Positions 1-13,066 of a DNA stretch of 64,000 nucleotides are shown here, one piece after another. A program made the position numbers and the translations under genes. Source of the stretch: Manihot esculenta (Eukaryota > Streptophyta > Magnoliopsida > Malpighiales > Euphorbiaceae); NCBI RefSeq assembly GCF_001659605.2, contig NC_035178.2, forward strand, positions 7,944,062 to 8,008,061, written 5' to 3'. The first letter of the stretch is position 1. Each line of letters opens with the position of its first letter. The notes below the pieces were generated by a model that saw only the letters and a list, made by a program, of their open reading frames with translations, had not been told where the DNA came from and made no database searches.

Positions 1-420
1 GCATTCTTGCTGTCTCATGGATTCTAAAGAAAGCATTCAAACAATAAAGAAGTATGGCAAAACAGTATAGATAAATAAATAAGCAGTGATCCTCAAAAAC
101 CTTTACTACATTTCTCCAGTTATACCTAACAATCCAACTTAGAAACAATTATAGTGAGATTGAAAGGCATGTCAGCAATTGTTAATGTTGCTAAGTTTTC
201 TCAAGCAGCTGACCTGAGGAAAAACTCCAGTTGTTTGCCGGCCACTTCCATACATAGAAACACACCACTTCTTTTTTGCATGCGGAGCAAAATACTCTGC
301 CACAAATTTTCTCCAGAATTCAATATTGTTGTCCTACATGACAATTTGGCATGATTATGCGCTAGAAAAGTCAAAACCAATCACGACACTCAAACAGATT
401 TTTTACACCAGAAATCTTAC

Positions 421-1470
421 TTCAGGCCTGTGCTGTTGCTGATACATGTAATGTGTGAGACGGCGAGCACACATCCCTGGTTCATACCCTGCTTTCACAG
501 GAGATCTCAGAGGCAAATTCTGCTGTTGAAATTGTTGTGGTAATTGTGGCCGTTGCTGCGGCATTGCTTTCAAGAGTTGCTGTTGTTGATGTTGTTGTAG
601 CTGCAGCAGTCTTTGTTGATGTAAAAGATTTATTGTCGCAGCAGCAGCCTGAGGAGTCTGCCTTGACATCTGAAGGAACTGTTGCTGTTGCTGCTGTTGC
701 TGTTGCTGCTGTTGATGTAGAAACAATGACTGATCTGAATGTTGAGGTTCCAATTTTACTGGTGCTAAACTTCTCATAGACTGAATTTGTTGTGGTTCCA
801 ATTTGACTGGACCAAGATTTCTCAAGGGCTGCAGTTGCTGTGGTGCTCCATGTTGGTCATTTGTCACCTGAGGTTCCAACTTGACAGGGCCAACACCCCC
901 TATTCCACCACGAATTGACTGAAATTGATGTTGCTGCTGCACCTGCTGCGTACTGTGTGGGGAAGAGAACTGTTGCATTGGTTGCTGACCATGCTGGACA
1001 CTTTGAGCTTCAAGCTGTTGGGATTGCTGCTGATCTGGCAATAACTGATTGCCAGCAGGGTTCGAAAATTGCTGTCCCTGAACTTGACCAGATGGACTAG
1101 GACTTACCATATTTGACGGCACAAATGATGATGAAGGAGCATTGAAACCCATTCCACTGCCAACTCCTGAAAGTGGATCTGTTTCAGCCGCACCATCAAT
1201 AGCTCCACGTTGGCTGCTCCCAGGTCCAGAAAGCCCTGAATTCGGACCTCCATTTCCAAAAGACTGATTAAGGAATGAGGAGACATTGGGCACATTTCCA
1301 AGCATATTCATATTATTAAACTGAGTACGTGGAGACACTAATGAAGGGAATGCAGTTTGAGAAGGCAGAGGACTTCCTTGAGCTCCCAGCATCCCCGAAT
1401 TTGATCTCAATAGCGAAGGAGAAACAGACTGGGCACCACCAATTGGTGTAGGCGGCCCCGAGGGTACCAT
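421..1470 (-). CDS. SEU: SEUSS transcriptional adaptor, first coding exon (5' part of gene)
   Basis: This is the first coding exon of SEUSS, a plant nuclear adaptor that pairs with LEUNIG-type co-repressors through a LIM-binding-like domain and represses floral and developmental genes. The exon encodes 350 residues from the start codon at 1470 to a splice donor after HRPE at 421 (GAA followed by GTAAG). The N-terminus MVPSGPPTPIGG, the FPSLVSPRTQF block, the repeated (P/S)VKLEPQ motifs, a glutamine run near residues 250-265 and the QFLQM and PQLPQQFQQQNLPLR segments match the SEUSS N-terminal region as I remember it. The conserved LIM-binding domain should be encoded by exons left of position 1; bases 1-420 are intron. 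A plus-strand Val/Ala-rich frame over the CAG-type run is its shadow. Recognition is from memory of Arabidopsis SEU; SEUSS-LIKE paralogues are less similar at the start. Confidence 0.9.
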
Positions 1471-2560
1471 TTTATCAAGAATGACAATCTACAAACACTT
1501 CTTGAAGTATTACAACTACCTAAGGCAACATGAATTGAATAAGCCTAACCAATCAGAATAAATGACGCACAGCTGCACCTACTTGGCATTTCTACTCCAC
1601 ATCTATGCTGCTTGCTTCAAGGTGCTTATAGTGCACCAATTGAAAAGAGTAGGTTCAGTGTCTGAGCAGCTGATGGGCGTTCTACCAAACACAAGCCACA
1701 GACCAAAGTCATCAAAAGCAAAAGAACTTCTCTTGATTCTGAGCATTCTACAGTCGCACTATCTTCACATGATTAGCAGCCTTCTAATGGTCCTCGCATG
1801 AATCTCTGTACCATACAAGCACCAGTTTTAGATCCATTTCAAAAAAAGTGACTCCATATAAAGCTAAATGATTCTTCTACCACCAAAATACAGCTTAAAT
1901 ATTCTCAATATGCTCGCGCTGTCAACTAAAATCCACATGAAACACACACCATAATTAGCCTTAAAATACATACTAGAACAAACCCATAAAACAGAACTCA
2001 CAGAATATTGCACCAAAATTAAACAGAGCCCGTTTCAAAAAATTCACCAAAGCCATAAACTAAAATTCAAATCGCGAAACCCGAAAAAGATAGAGCTTCA
2101 AAATGACTGCAAAATTAAAACTTGGAATGGAACAAACTAATTGCAACCAAAAATAAAATAAATGCTACGAATGAGCATTAAAAAAACCTCGATCGAGACC
2201 TAATACACTGAATAGATCCAAATCAATAAGCAAAACAAAAACAACGGATTTTGAAGGAAAAGTCAGGTCACAGCTAAAAAAAGTTCAAGAGAACAAAAAA
2301 AGAAACACAACTTACCCGCAGTAGAAATTAACGGTAGTGAGAGGGACAACAGTGAGCAAGGAAGATTTCTCTAATCAAAAGCATATACCACAATCCCAAA
2401 AATTCTCAATAATCAACCAAACAAGAAGAAAAAGAAAAAAAAAAACAGAAAAACTCTCTTTATTGAATAGGAGACGAAGAAGGAGCTTATTCAAGTCCGA
2501 AGGGTCGCTGAACTCTAGGGTTTTTGTTTGCTGAGTTCGCCAAAAATCAACCTTCTTTTT
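1471..2560 (-). other. SEU 5' leader with a leader intron
   Basis: Upstream of the SEU start codon there is a splice acceptor (TAG complement at 1489-1491) 18 bases before the ATG. A matching donor, GCGG|GTAAGTT on the minus strand, lies at 2315/2316. This gives an 827-base leader intron (1489-2315) and an untranslated first exon from 2316 to roughly 2560. The transcription start was not located. Leader introns are common in plant regulatory genes, but this model is inferred from splice signals only. Confidence 0.6.
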
Positions 2561-2575
2561 TAAGTTGGCTTTTTT

Positions 2576-2772
2576 CTGTTGTTTTCTCTCTCTATCAGTA
2601 TATGAGTTGTTTGCCCTGTTATCATCTGCTGTTGAGAAAGAAAGAGAGAACGCTTAGAGAGAGAAAGAGAGAGTGTGTGGGTGTCCTTGCGGACGTCAAA
2701 ATTGTATTCGATCCGATTGAATTTTCTCCTTCTTCATTCTCTTTTCTTTTTATTTTCTCTCTCTCTCTCTAA
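2576..2772 (+). repeat. CT/GA-rich low-complexity tract upstream of SEU
   Basis: The stretch contains several runs of CT or GA dinucleotides, such as ctctctctctct at about 2757-2771 and gagagaaagagaga near 2655-2672. It sits just upstream of the SEU untranslated exon. GA/CT repeats are frequent in plant core promoters and leaders and can bind GAGA-type (BBR/BPC) factors; such a role here is inference. Confidence 0.6.
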
Positions 2773-2776
2773 GAAA

Positions 2777-2945
2777 ATGAAGTCAAATGCTCTTCTTTCC
2801 CATCTTTCTCTTCTCCTCCTCCGCTTCTACTTCTTCCCTATGTTATGTCTATGTATGTGATAAATCACATACATGCATCCATGTTCCCTATGGTCATGTA
2901 CATTTTCCTCTGAGTTTTATCTAAAAATTGTTGATACCTAATTTT
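2777..2945 (+). repeat. Diverged direct repeat, copy 1 (second copy at 6268-6425)
   Basis: About 165 bases, beginning atgaagtcaaatgctcttct and containing cttcttccctatgtta, catacatgcatcca and a stretch near ttttatctaaaaattg, recur in the same order and orientation at 6268-6425. There are scattered substitutions and small gaps. No coding capacity is evident. It may be a small segmental duplication of SEU-upstream DNA or two copies of an unnamed dispersed repeat. Confidence 0.7.
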
Positions 2946-4630
2946 TAGATTACATAAGATTTTTTTTAATAAAATTATTTTTTTAATTAAAAATTGAGGA
3001 TCGGAGGATTGAGATGTAGAATTTGAGATTTTTAATATTTATTCATATAGATTTATATCATATTAAATCTGTAAATATTTTTTAATAAAATTATATTTAT
3101 TTAATTATAAATTATAATTATTTAATTTTCATTATCTGAAATCTAAATTTTTAAAAATTAAATAATTATATTTATAAAATTTAAAATTAAATATTGACTA
3201 ATTATAAAAGTGATGGATTAAAAAATAATAGTAAAAAAATTAAAATTTCAACTGGTGTTTTATATTAGACATAAAATTTATTTTAAATTTATTTTAGTTA
3301 TACATAGAGATTTATTATTTAATTTATAAATATTGTAATTATTAATACATAGTAATAGATTCTGAAAAAACTATTAAAATATTTTTTTTTTAATGAACGA
3401 AATAATCATTTTATTCAACGTCTATTTTTATAATTAAAAATATAATAAAAAATTAATTGTTTTTATAATTTTTTTAAAAAATTATTTTATTGATATAAAG
3501 AAAAAATAATAATATTTTAATAAATTTTTTAAAATATAAAAATTAATTTATTAATAATTATAATATCTATAAATTAAATAAAAAATTTATTGAGAGTAAA
3601 ATTAAATTTTAAAAATTTTATCTCTATTTTTTATATATTTTAATTAAAAAATGATGAAATAACTATTTAATTGATAAAATAAAAAATAATTTATTGATGG
3701 AGAAAAAAATAAAGTTATTTTTAATATATTTTTACAGATATAAAAATTAATTTATTAATAATAATAATATTTAAATAATAAATAATAAATTTTTTATATT
3801 ATATTTTATAAAGTGTAATGATTAATTATAAAATTGTAAAATGTGATTGTTATATTTATGAATTTTATAAAAATATAATGAAAAATTAAATGCATGCAAA
3901 TCGTGATTGTACAGTCATCAATTACAGTAATTAAACAGTTACATTTTCATTGTACAATAAAATATATCATTTGTTATTTATTTATTGAATTAATTAATTT
4001 AAATTGAATTTAAAAATATAAAGCATTTTTTTAATTTTAAAAATATTTCAAATTTAAATCTTGAATTTAATATTTTGATTAAAAAAAGAGCTGGTGACAT
4101 TTCTATTTTTAATTCATTTTTCTGCTTTTTTATTTTTTATAAAATTTAAATTGTACTACAAAATTTTGAATTTAAAATTACTAACAATCTGCATTAATTT
4201 AATAATAAAATAAAATAGTCGAGTAATATATTAAAACCATCTAAATTTACATGTTATTTGTATATTGCATGAACTGTTATTCATCATTTTATCAAAAACA
4301 ATATAAAAAAAATGCTCCATATTCAAAAATTAACAAATAAGATTTTGAAATTAAGTAAAATTCTTTTTGGTTTAGTATTTATTCAATGCTAATTTACTAA
4401 ATTACAGTTAATTTTTTTTATATAAAAGGAAGATATTATCTAATAAGATTAATAGTTATTGACATATAGACACCATTCCGAGTCATTCAATATTTTTTTA
4501 TTTCAGCATAATAATTTAATGACTTACCGAAAAAAATTTTAAACGTGTCTATTGAAAAAACAGTTAAATTAATCAAATAATTAGTTATTTTATTCATTTT
4601 TTTAAAATAATGAGTGATCTAATGTACCAA
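2946..4630. other. AT-rich intergenic DNA
   Basis: Very AT-rich sequence with no convincing coding frame. It holds the foldback element described at 3306-3596 and a further single arm of the same family around 3690-3805. Nothing else was recognised. Confidence 0.6.
3306..3596. mobile_element. AT-rich foldback MITE, copy 1
   Basis: The left arm, starting agagatttattatttaattt at 3306, is the imperfect inverted repeat of the right arm ending near 3596. The arms share the order of ATTTAATTTATA, GATATTATAATTATTAATA and an A/T-rich TTTATATTTTAAAAAATTTATTAAAATATT block. Total length is about 290 bases with no coding capacity. Related paired arms occur at 24835-25322 and single arms near 3690-3805 and 11176-11262, so it is a dispersed family. 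Superfamily and target duplication could not be fixed because the flanks are also AT-rich. Confidence 0.55.
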
Positions 4631-4639
4631 TTCCTATTA

Positions 4640-5560
4640 AGTAAGCCTCTATATTGTAGGAGTTCACATAGGCAATAATTCTTACCTTTTATTCTCTACC
4701 AACTTGGAGTCCATACTGATTTCCACCCATCGAAATTCATGGTCCCAAGCACATTATAAACCATGAACTAGACCTTGTAATTCAATCGTAATGGCATTGC
4801 ACACACTCAATCTCACAGTATAATGCATCAACTACCATCCATACTATTCTCTATCACCCCACCTGCACTCCTACATCCTGAATTCTCTTTACCGCAATAT
4901 CACAATTTAGTTTCATCCTCCCCCTCTAATCGGGGCTTGCCACTTAATAGAAAAACTAGTTTTCACAAGGTGACAAAAGCTATTTGAATATTTAACCCAT
5001 GCATTAGTATTACAACTCAATTGGGCTAACAATAAGCACAACTTTGTGTTTAGACGGTTAACAAATTCACCAAATAGTAATGCACAAGACATGTAGAGGG
5101 TGAAAATTACGAGCAATAGAAGAAAAAAGCTCCCCCAATTAGGATCCAGCTTGATACGGGAAGGTTAAAGAATAAAGTATATGTACGAGGCTCCCACACA
5201 CTGCCAAACCTGAGCTATAACAGGACAATTTCGAAGAACATGGAAGATGGATTCCTCACTTGTGAGAACTAGCCAAAGGAACATACGATAGTATTGCGAC
5301 ACCTTTATTCTCTATAGAGTATTCCACAGCTCTTTTATCGGCTAATGCAAAAATCGTTCCGTTAGTGCATATGTTGTCTTAACAAAGAACACTCAATTAT
5401 TTGAGAACTGTTAAACCACCTCATCCGTAACATCTAAATAAGGAAATATAGACATGAATTCTAATAAAAGATGAGCATCCTCATTCAGACAAAAGTGGAT
5501 GAGTTTCCAATTTCAACCTGCCGGTAATCACATCTGAACAAATATAGAAGACCGGATATT
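4640..5560 (-). pseudogene. Dead LINE: reverse-transcriptase zinc-binding and RNase H-like remnants
   Basis: On the minus strand, bases around 5256-5196 read EESIFHVLRNCPVIAQVWQC, the C-terminal end of the zinc-binding domain found after plant LINE reverse transcriptases (E..HVL..CP.A..VW). Further along, at 4940-4900, comes KWQAP followed after a frame change by MKLNCD, the typical start of the LINE RNase H-like domain. At 4745-4697 HEFRWVEISMDSKLV corresponds to its E-x-DS block. The three pieces are in the expected order but in different frames, with several stops, so the element is long dead. The upstream endonuclease and reverse transcriptase parts were not found. Confidence 0.65.
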
Positions 5561-5660
5561 CTCTAGAATCAGGCAAAAAATTAAAAATTTGAAAGGAGAA
5601 TTGTCAATCTAATGATCCTCTTACAAATTAGTTGTCGTACCATTACAAACTGACTAGTAT

Positions 5661-8600
5661 ATACTTTTCATCCTTTAACATTTTATGAATTTGGTTGTTT
5701 GCTCCATTTTTAACATCTAAATTTTTTTAAAAGTTTTTAAGTATATGTTTTCAGCAAACTAACTTTTTACCTTTAAATACCTTTTATTTAATTTAAACAT
5801 GAAAGTTTATTAATTAGTAAGGAGACATACCAAATAAAAGAATTCAATCATGTTGGAGGAAATTAAGGGAAAATAATAGAGATTTAAAGGGATATTATAG
5901 AGAGATATGGATGAAAGAATAGTGGAGGTAGCAGACGGAATTGCAAAGAGTAAGAAGAAGGTAACTTGTATATTGCCGTTAGTTTTGTGAAAAATTACAA
6001 TTTTGTCATTATATTTACTTGTCCATTATTTTTATTTTAAAAAATACTAACGACACATGTATAAGAAAAGTGTTGGATAATATATCCACGTCTGCATTAT
6101 TTTTTACACGTAAACATGATTGTACAATACGCATCTTATTAGAACATCACAAAATTCATTTAATTTTATTTTTAAAAATTAAAAATATTTTTTAAAAATG
6201 AATAAAAGTCTAAATATGTTATTTTTTAATCTTAACTATTGCTACTAAATTTCAAGTATAATTACATAATGAAATCAAATGTTCTTCTCCTCCATCACAT
6301 ATACTTCTTCCCTATGTTAGGTCTATGGATGTGATAATCGCATACATGCATCCATATTCCAAGAGCTATGGCCATCTACATCTTCTCGCCTAAATTTTAT
6401 CCAAAAATTATCGTATAAAATTAAATTTTAAAAACATATCGTGAATTATCGTAATCATTTAAAAATAAAAATAAAATAATTTTATTATATAATAACTTAT
6501 AGAAATAATTAAAAAAAGAATCCTCACTCCTAAATTAAATAACTAAATAATTACTTATCCTAAAAAGATATATGAAAAAATAAAATAAAAATTTTTATGA
6601 GTTAAATTAATTTTATATACATATATTGAATAAAATTCATAAAATATCAATAATGTGAAACTATTTTAAAAAAATTAATTTAAAAATTCTAATTAGTTGA
6701 TTAAAATTAAATAATTTTTAGTATTTATAAAATTAATCTGATAATAAATATTTAGTTAAATTTTAAAAAATTTCAGGATAACATTATAATGCTTCATTTA
6801 AAAACAAACTTTTATTTATTTATTTATAAAAAAATATTGAGAAGTTAATAAAGTAGCATAGCTTGCTTATGTGGCTAATTGAGGTAATAAAGTGGCATTG
6901 GAGTGGCTGTTATTTACTGGATTGTCCCATTGGATTTGGTGATGGAAACTCTTGTGTGTTCTTACTTACACCATATCATGCAACATTCTTGTTTTGTTAT
7001 TTGTCACGTGCGCATCATTCTAGTTTATAGTTTCTCATTCATAGCAATTTACATGAGCATTAGAAAAAAGATAAAAAAAAAAAAAAAGTCTTACTTACCA
7101 TTGTATTTTTAATTATATTTTATTTTTTATTATAATTTAAATTTATAATATATATAAATAATTAAAATTTTTAAATATTATAACGAATTACACGTCAGAT
7201 ATATATACAAGTTAAAACTAAGAAAAAATTCAAATCATTCTTTTTGTTCAACATTCTATTTATTTTATAGTAAATTTATTTTTTTTAATAATTATATTTT
7301 ATAATTTTCTTTGTAATCAATGTAGTTGGAGAGTTTTGATCTGCATTCATAGTTTTAAATTGAAAAAAAAAAACTAAATTTATTTTTTCTTTAAGTTATT
7401 TTTTTATTATTTTTATATTTATTTCTCACTGAATTGAATTTTTTTCCTTTTTGAATCGCTCATAAAAGTCTCGAAAGTATTAATTTTATATAATTTTACA
7501 AATATTAACATATAATATGGGAATTCGACTGGTTATAGTAGAAAATAAAGTAAAAATTTGAGTTCTATTATAATTCTTACTATAAATAGAAATTTAAATT
7601 TTGATCAGCTTACGTCTTTCATAATAAATATAACTCTTCAAATCTCATAATAATCCATTTTTAAATAAAAAATTATGTATTTCAATTTGATTAATTGGCT
7701 ATTAAATATAAATATTTTTTATAAAATAAAAATTACAGAAATAAAATTTAAAATCTTTTAGATTTATCCGTACTAAATCTATAGCACATTAAATGCAAGA
7801 ATAAAATATAAATTTAACAATTCTATTTTGATAATTACTTTATTAACAAAATTGGACGTAAACACTATTATCTTGTATACTAGCATTGGCGGATGAGCGA
7901 TGGCAAAATTATTTCCAAAAATATACATAGACGGTGTTTATTTTTAAAAATATATTTTAGAATTTTATTTTAAATTAAATTCAAGTCAATTGATTGAATT
8001 TTTTTTTAATCATTTAAATTCAGGGAAAAATAAAATTTAAATGTAGAAAAAGATATAACTATATAATGGATTGTACTAAAAAATTTAGTCTGTAGTAAAT
8101 TTATTTAAGTAAATTTGAGAGATATTATGTTCTACTTCTCCAATTCTCATTTTCTATTTATAAAAAAATATAATGAATTAGATTATTAAATCTAAAAAAT
8201 ATGGGTTGCATGAGTTTTATAGCTTAAACTATTTATATACAGGGGAAAAAAATCTAGAAAAATATGAGTTTCAAGTTTTATGGATTAGACTAAGCAGATC
8301 CATTGAAAAAATTATCATGATTATTTAAATTTAAAAAATAATTTTAATACTATATTATATCTAATAGATTTTCTAATCAAAATATAAGCAGCTATAGTAG
8401 TATTGCGATTAACCTCTTTAAGAAATTTCAGTTATAGAATTTAACAAAGATTTACAATTTTTTAAAATCAAATTTCTGCATAAGATAATTAAGCAAAAAT
8501 ATCTCTCAATGGCCTATTTAAACCATTGCATAAGATAATTTAGCAAAAAATGCTTATTCTTTTTTTTCATCTCTCGAGCATAAATCATTAAAATCTCATG

Positions 8601-10290
8601 AATAAAGTCACGGAAGACAGTTTTTACGAAATAAAGATCGAATAAGATTCCAAGACTGATGTCGTTGTTGTGATTCCGGAAACTCATAATAACTAGTAAA
8701 CGTCTATTGAATATTATATTCCGAAATAATTGAATTAATTAAATTTAAAAAAAAATAAACAAAAAAACAGACACATGACTGTTTCATAATTAATGTAACT
8801 ATTTAAATATGATCATTTTGAGATATTTATATTCATGATAAAAAATTAGAGAAGGTTACGTCTTATTTTATAATTCTCAGTTATTATTTGATTTTTGTGT
8901 TTCATTCAAAAAAATAATTATTACATAAGAGTTTTTAAAGATTATAATAATACAAATCAATAAATTATTTGATATTATAAAAAAATTATTAATTTGTTAT
9001 TAAACTTCTAATAGATTAGTTTATGTCTCTATCACATTCTATTTCATTTTATTTTTCTCATATACGGTAGTCTCATATTTTTATCGATCTTTATCATTTC
9101 AAACAAAATTTATTATTAAATTTCAATTGAATTTTTTCTATTTTAAGTCTTTTCAAATTTAACTGTGATGTTATATAAAAAGATTTATTTTTTTATGCTA
9201 CTGTGACCGTTGTTATTACTATTATTCTCACTCGATTTATTCTCTATGTAGTGTAAAGTGGATTCAGCCATTTTAACTCATACTATTTAATAACTTACAG
9301 AGTCTCTGCTATAAAATATTTCTACTTTAATTACATTTATTTTATATTTTCAGTATTTCTCATTTCAATTTATTTCTCACCTGACAAATACATAAATTGA
9401 TACAGCGGCTAAATTATCTTCAAAACATCAATTACCACCGCAGTGAATTTCTTGATTTTTACCTATATTTCTTAAACTTTTATAATTTTGCTGCATGTTT
9501 ACCATCCTTATATTGCAATATTTGCGGTTAAAAAAAAAAAAATAAAACACAAACTTTTGTCTGTTTGAGGGTCTCAACATGGGCGTTGAAGTGTCGCATG
9601 CCCTTTAATTATTTTTACGCTCATTAATTTTAGCCCATTAGATCGGAGAAAGCAAATTAAATTACTGTTTGCAGTTACTATTTTTTTGACATAATTAATT
9701 TTATAAGAAAAATATTTAATAAATTAGTATAAAGTTACACAAAATTTTAATTTATTTTAAATTAAAAGAATTAAATTCATTCATTTTAAATAAAATAATT
9801 ATTAAGAGTGTCGATTGAATTAAAATTTTACTAATTTTTAATTCTAAACAGTGGGTTTCTGTTATTTGGTATTGATTTGCAATTGTGAGCATAAATTGAA
9901 AAATCACATCCTTAATCTACAAGACATTACATTTTCCCATCCAATTTTTTTTAATGGTCTATTTTCAGAAAATATAAATATTATATTTTTATTTTATTAA
10001 TATTAATAATGATATGTAGATTTTCATAAATTCATTAGTACATTTATGTAGTGTAATCGGTCGACAAAATTCAATGTATTTATGATTGAATTTATTATTT
10101 AATAGTTATATATATATATTATAATTTTGATATTTAAAATGAGAAAAATGCTCATATAATTTAATCAATCTCAAGTTTACTTTCACATGCTTAATTTATA
10201 TTTTTATTTATTATATTTTTTAAAAAAATTAATATCTAATATGTGAATATTGCCATTATTTATAAATTAGTTCTTACAGTTTTATAAATA
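5661..10290. other. AT-rich intergenic DNA
   Basis: Apart from the repeat at 6268-6425 I see no gene here. The composition is strongly AT-rich with many short A or T runs. A small direct repeat, gcataagataatt followed by (a/t)agcaaaaa, occurs at about 8477 and 8528. Short open frames have no recognisable domains. Confidence 0.5.
6268..6425 (+). repeat. Diverged direct repeat, copy 2 (first copy at 2777-2945)
   Basis: Begins atgaaatcaaatgttcttct and contains cttcttccctatgttaggtc, a run with catacatgcatccat, then ttttatccaaaaatta. These match the order and orientation of 2777-2945. The copies are about 3.5 kb apart. Flanking sequence does not obviously extend the match. Confidence 0.7.
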
Positions 10291-10960
10291 TATTAAAAAG
10301 TCTTGCTATGGGAATAGAGGCGTCATTGCTATCACCGACAAATGAAAGGCGTTGCTAAGGGACCTCGTTGGTGGCGCCTCTAATGTCTGAAGGAGATCGC
10401 TGGTGCAACTGGTGGCCTGCAGCTGTTGGGAGAGGAGCATGCTATGGACGGAGAAGGCAATTAGGATTCTAGGTGGGAGGTGAGCAGCGAGCGGCTGGAG
10501 ACGGAGATGGGAAAAAGAATAGGAATTGAGAGCATGGGGGCGGCTGGAGGCTTTGGGCGTCCATGAGTTTGTTTTTTAAGATTTGAGAATGAGGGTTAGG
10601 GAAATCAAGTTCTTCTCTCTTATTTTTCAACACAGGTGCCCATTCCTGCCCCTCTCTCGCCTCTCTTTTTGGTACAAATGCGCTCTTCCTGTCAACCGTC
10701 CCTCTGCTCTTCATGCTATCAATGTCGTTGTTACGTCCACTGGCCTTAGTTACTTCTTCTCTCTCCTCCGCTGCTCCTTTTGGTCCTCATTGCTGCGTTG
10801 ACTAGTCCATTTCTTCTGCCGTTCGGTGTTGCTCCTCACCGCTGGTCCTCGTCCTCAATTACGCCGTTGCTGCTCCTCACTTCTACATCCTCAGTCCCTA
10901 CAAATTTGAATGAGTTTTGAGACTCTGGTTTCAGATGCTTACCTTTTAGGATTCGTGAGA
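10291..10960. other. GC-richer island of unknown nature
   Basis: About 650 bases of markedly higher GC content sit between AT-rich flanks. There are open frames of 72-81 codons on both strands, rich in Ser, Arg and Pro, with no domain I recognise. Pyrimidine-rich stretches on the plus strand (10600-10900) resemble an untranslated leader or a transposon interior. It could be a transposable-element fragment or a decayed gene end. Confidence 0.35.
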
Positions 10961-12613
10961 TTTATTGATATTTTTTTCTAAAAGTTATAGAAATGTTAAA
11001 TTTTATGTGAACAGGCGAATGGATAATAGCAGCACAAACAATAATTTGATCAAAGAAGAAGAATAAAAAAAGAATGAAAAAAAAAATAAAAAATAATTTG
11101 ATATTTTAATATATTTTTAATTGGAGAAATAGATAGAATTAATTATAAGAATTAGTTTGTTCACGGAAAAAGAATATATAAATATTTTAATAAATTTTTT
11201 AAAATATAGGAATTGATTTATAAATAATATTAATATTTAGAGATTAAATAGTAAATTTTTTATTTTTAAATTATTTTTATTAAAAGTATTATTTTAATAA
11301 ACTTATGATATTTTATTTATAATTGTGAAATAAAAAAATTAATCTATTAATAATACATTTAAAAAATACATTATATTTATATGAAAAAACAAATATATAT
11401 ACATATATACAACCGGAGCCACGTGTGAGAAGGAGCTAAAAGAAAGAATGTTGTGAGTGCATAGACAAAATAAAACCCCATCATAGTAAAATGACAGAAA
11501 CAAGCAAACGAGAACGAGGGATTTACTAAACTCACCTGCCCTTCACCTTTCAGAATACCCAACATTCGCACCATGCGCAAAACGAAAAAGTCCCAGTTGA
11601 AATTACCATTTTGCCAAATACTCACACCCCATTAATTTTTCTAATAATGATAATAATAATAACGGGTTCGTATATGGTGATCTTTCAGTTGAAATCATTT
11701 CCAATGATGCCCACATATACACACCGCCTTATCTCAGCCTTTTTCTGTTCTTCTTTACAAAAATTTTAGTAATTACAATTATTTCGTTTCATAATTTTTA
11801 TTTATTAATTTTTAATTATATTTATTTTAAATATATTAAATATTAATTTTTTTAAAAAAATAATATAAAATTTAATAAAATTATAATAATTAATTTATAT
11901 ATTATCATAATTTTAGATTCGCTGAAAATATAAAACATAGACTTATTTAGTTGTCATAAGTGTATGACTTATTTTCTTTTATCACAGGAGGTAAGTTTTT
12001 CTGTCTAATCCAAATAACTTTATCAAATTGAATATATAGAAGTAAGGATATTTATATTATTTTTATAATGGAATCATTAAAAAAATAAATTATTTAGAGG
12101 ATTACTTTTGATGAAATTTAAAATAATTAATTTTTTTCATAAACTATATTATTTATTAAAGATTTATTTTATAAAAAATTAATTAAAATAGATTTCTATA
12201 AAATAATACATTATTTTAATTGCTTTATAAATAGAAGTCCCTCAGAACTCGTAGAGGCCACCATGCGCAGGACAATCGCAGAGAGTGTGAAGCGTGAACA
12301 GCTCATCTTTAAACTGTAAGGTCGGCCACTACCGTTTGAAGCTACCAAACAAGGGCTCCGACGACTCTACATCACGCTGTCGATTCATTAAAAAATATAA
12401 AATAATAGCACGCGGCGAAGTCAAAGTCAGAGTCGAAAAAGCCTTGAGTATATTAATATATTGATCAAACGGTTTGCTTATCCGTATTTATAATTTATCA
12501 TTAATTTTTATTTTAATGTAATTATTAAATTATAGGAGTATTTAATTAGGTCTAAATTTACATCCAACACAGGATTAAAATGTTGTGAAAGCAGTTTTTG
12601 AAAGCTATAAATG
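10961..12613. other. AT-rich intergenic DNA with two small GC-richer patches
   Basis: Mostly AT-rich. A single arm of the foldback MITE family lies at about 11176-11262. Patches at 11400-11640 and 12230-12440 have normal base composition but no recognisable coding sequence; the 82-codon minus-strand frame over 11377-11625 has no domain I know. Confidence 0.4.
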
Positions 12614-12621
12614 AGTACAAG

Positions 12622-13066
12622 TAGGGTCAGCATTCGGTCGGTTCGGTTCAAAATCGAATCGAATCGAATAAACTGAAAATTGAAATTTTAGTGTTTATAA
12701 AAATCGAACTGAACCGATTTTGGTCATAAACCAAATCGAACCAAACTAGTCTGATTCGGTTCGATCGATTTCGATTTTTAATAATTTTTTTATTTTTTAC
12801 ATTTTATTTTTAATATTTTAAAATTTAATTAAAATATTTTAATCTTAATATGATTTAATTTCTCTATATTATTGAAAAAATATATTATTATCACTAATCG
12901 GTTCGGTTCGGATTTTTCGATTTTTTCTGATCAAAACCGAAGCGAACCGAAATAACTGAAATTTCTGAAATTAAAAATCGAACCGAATCGAAATGTATAA
13001 AAACCGAATTAAATTTTTAAATCAATTCGGTTTGATCAATTTTTTCGGTTTAAACTGCTTACCCTA
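12622..13066. mobile_element. Non-autonomous hAT-type MITE with 8-bp target duplication
   Basis: The 445-base element starts tagggtcagca and ends with the inverted complement tgcttacccta, giving short terminal inverted repeats of the (C/T)AGGG type. It is flanked on both sides by the identical octamer agtacaag (12614-12621 and 13067-13074). An 8-bp target duplication with such termini is diagnostic of the hAT superfamily. Inside, GGTTCGGTT/AACCGAACC motifs are repeated in inverted orientation on the two arms around an AT-rich centre. It has no coding capacity and would depend on a transposase in trans. Confidence 0.85.

Noticed and set aside
537..779. Plus-strand open frame rich in Val and Ala
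   Set aside because: It is the antisense shadow of the glutamine-rich SEU exon; CAG/CAA runs give GTT/GCT-like codons on the other strand.
10469..10801. Overlapping 72-81 codon frames on both strands
   Set aside because: They follow from higher GC content; no conserved motif and no splice-consistent continuation.
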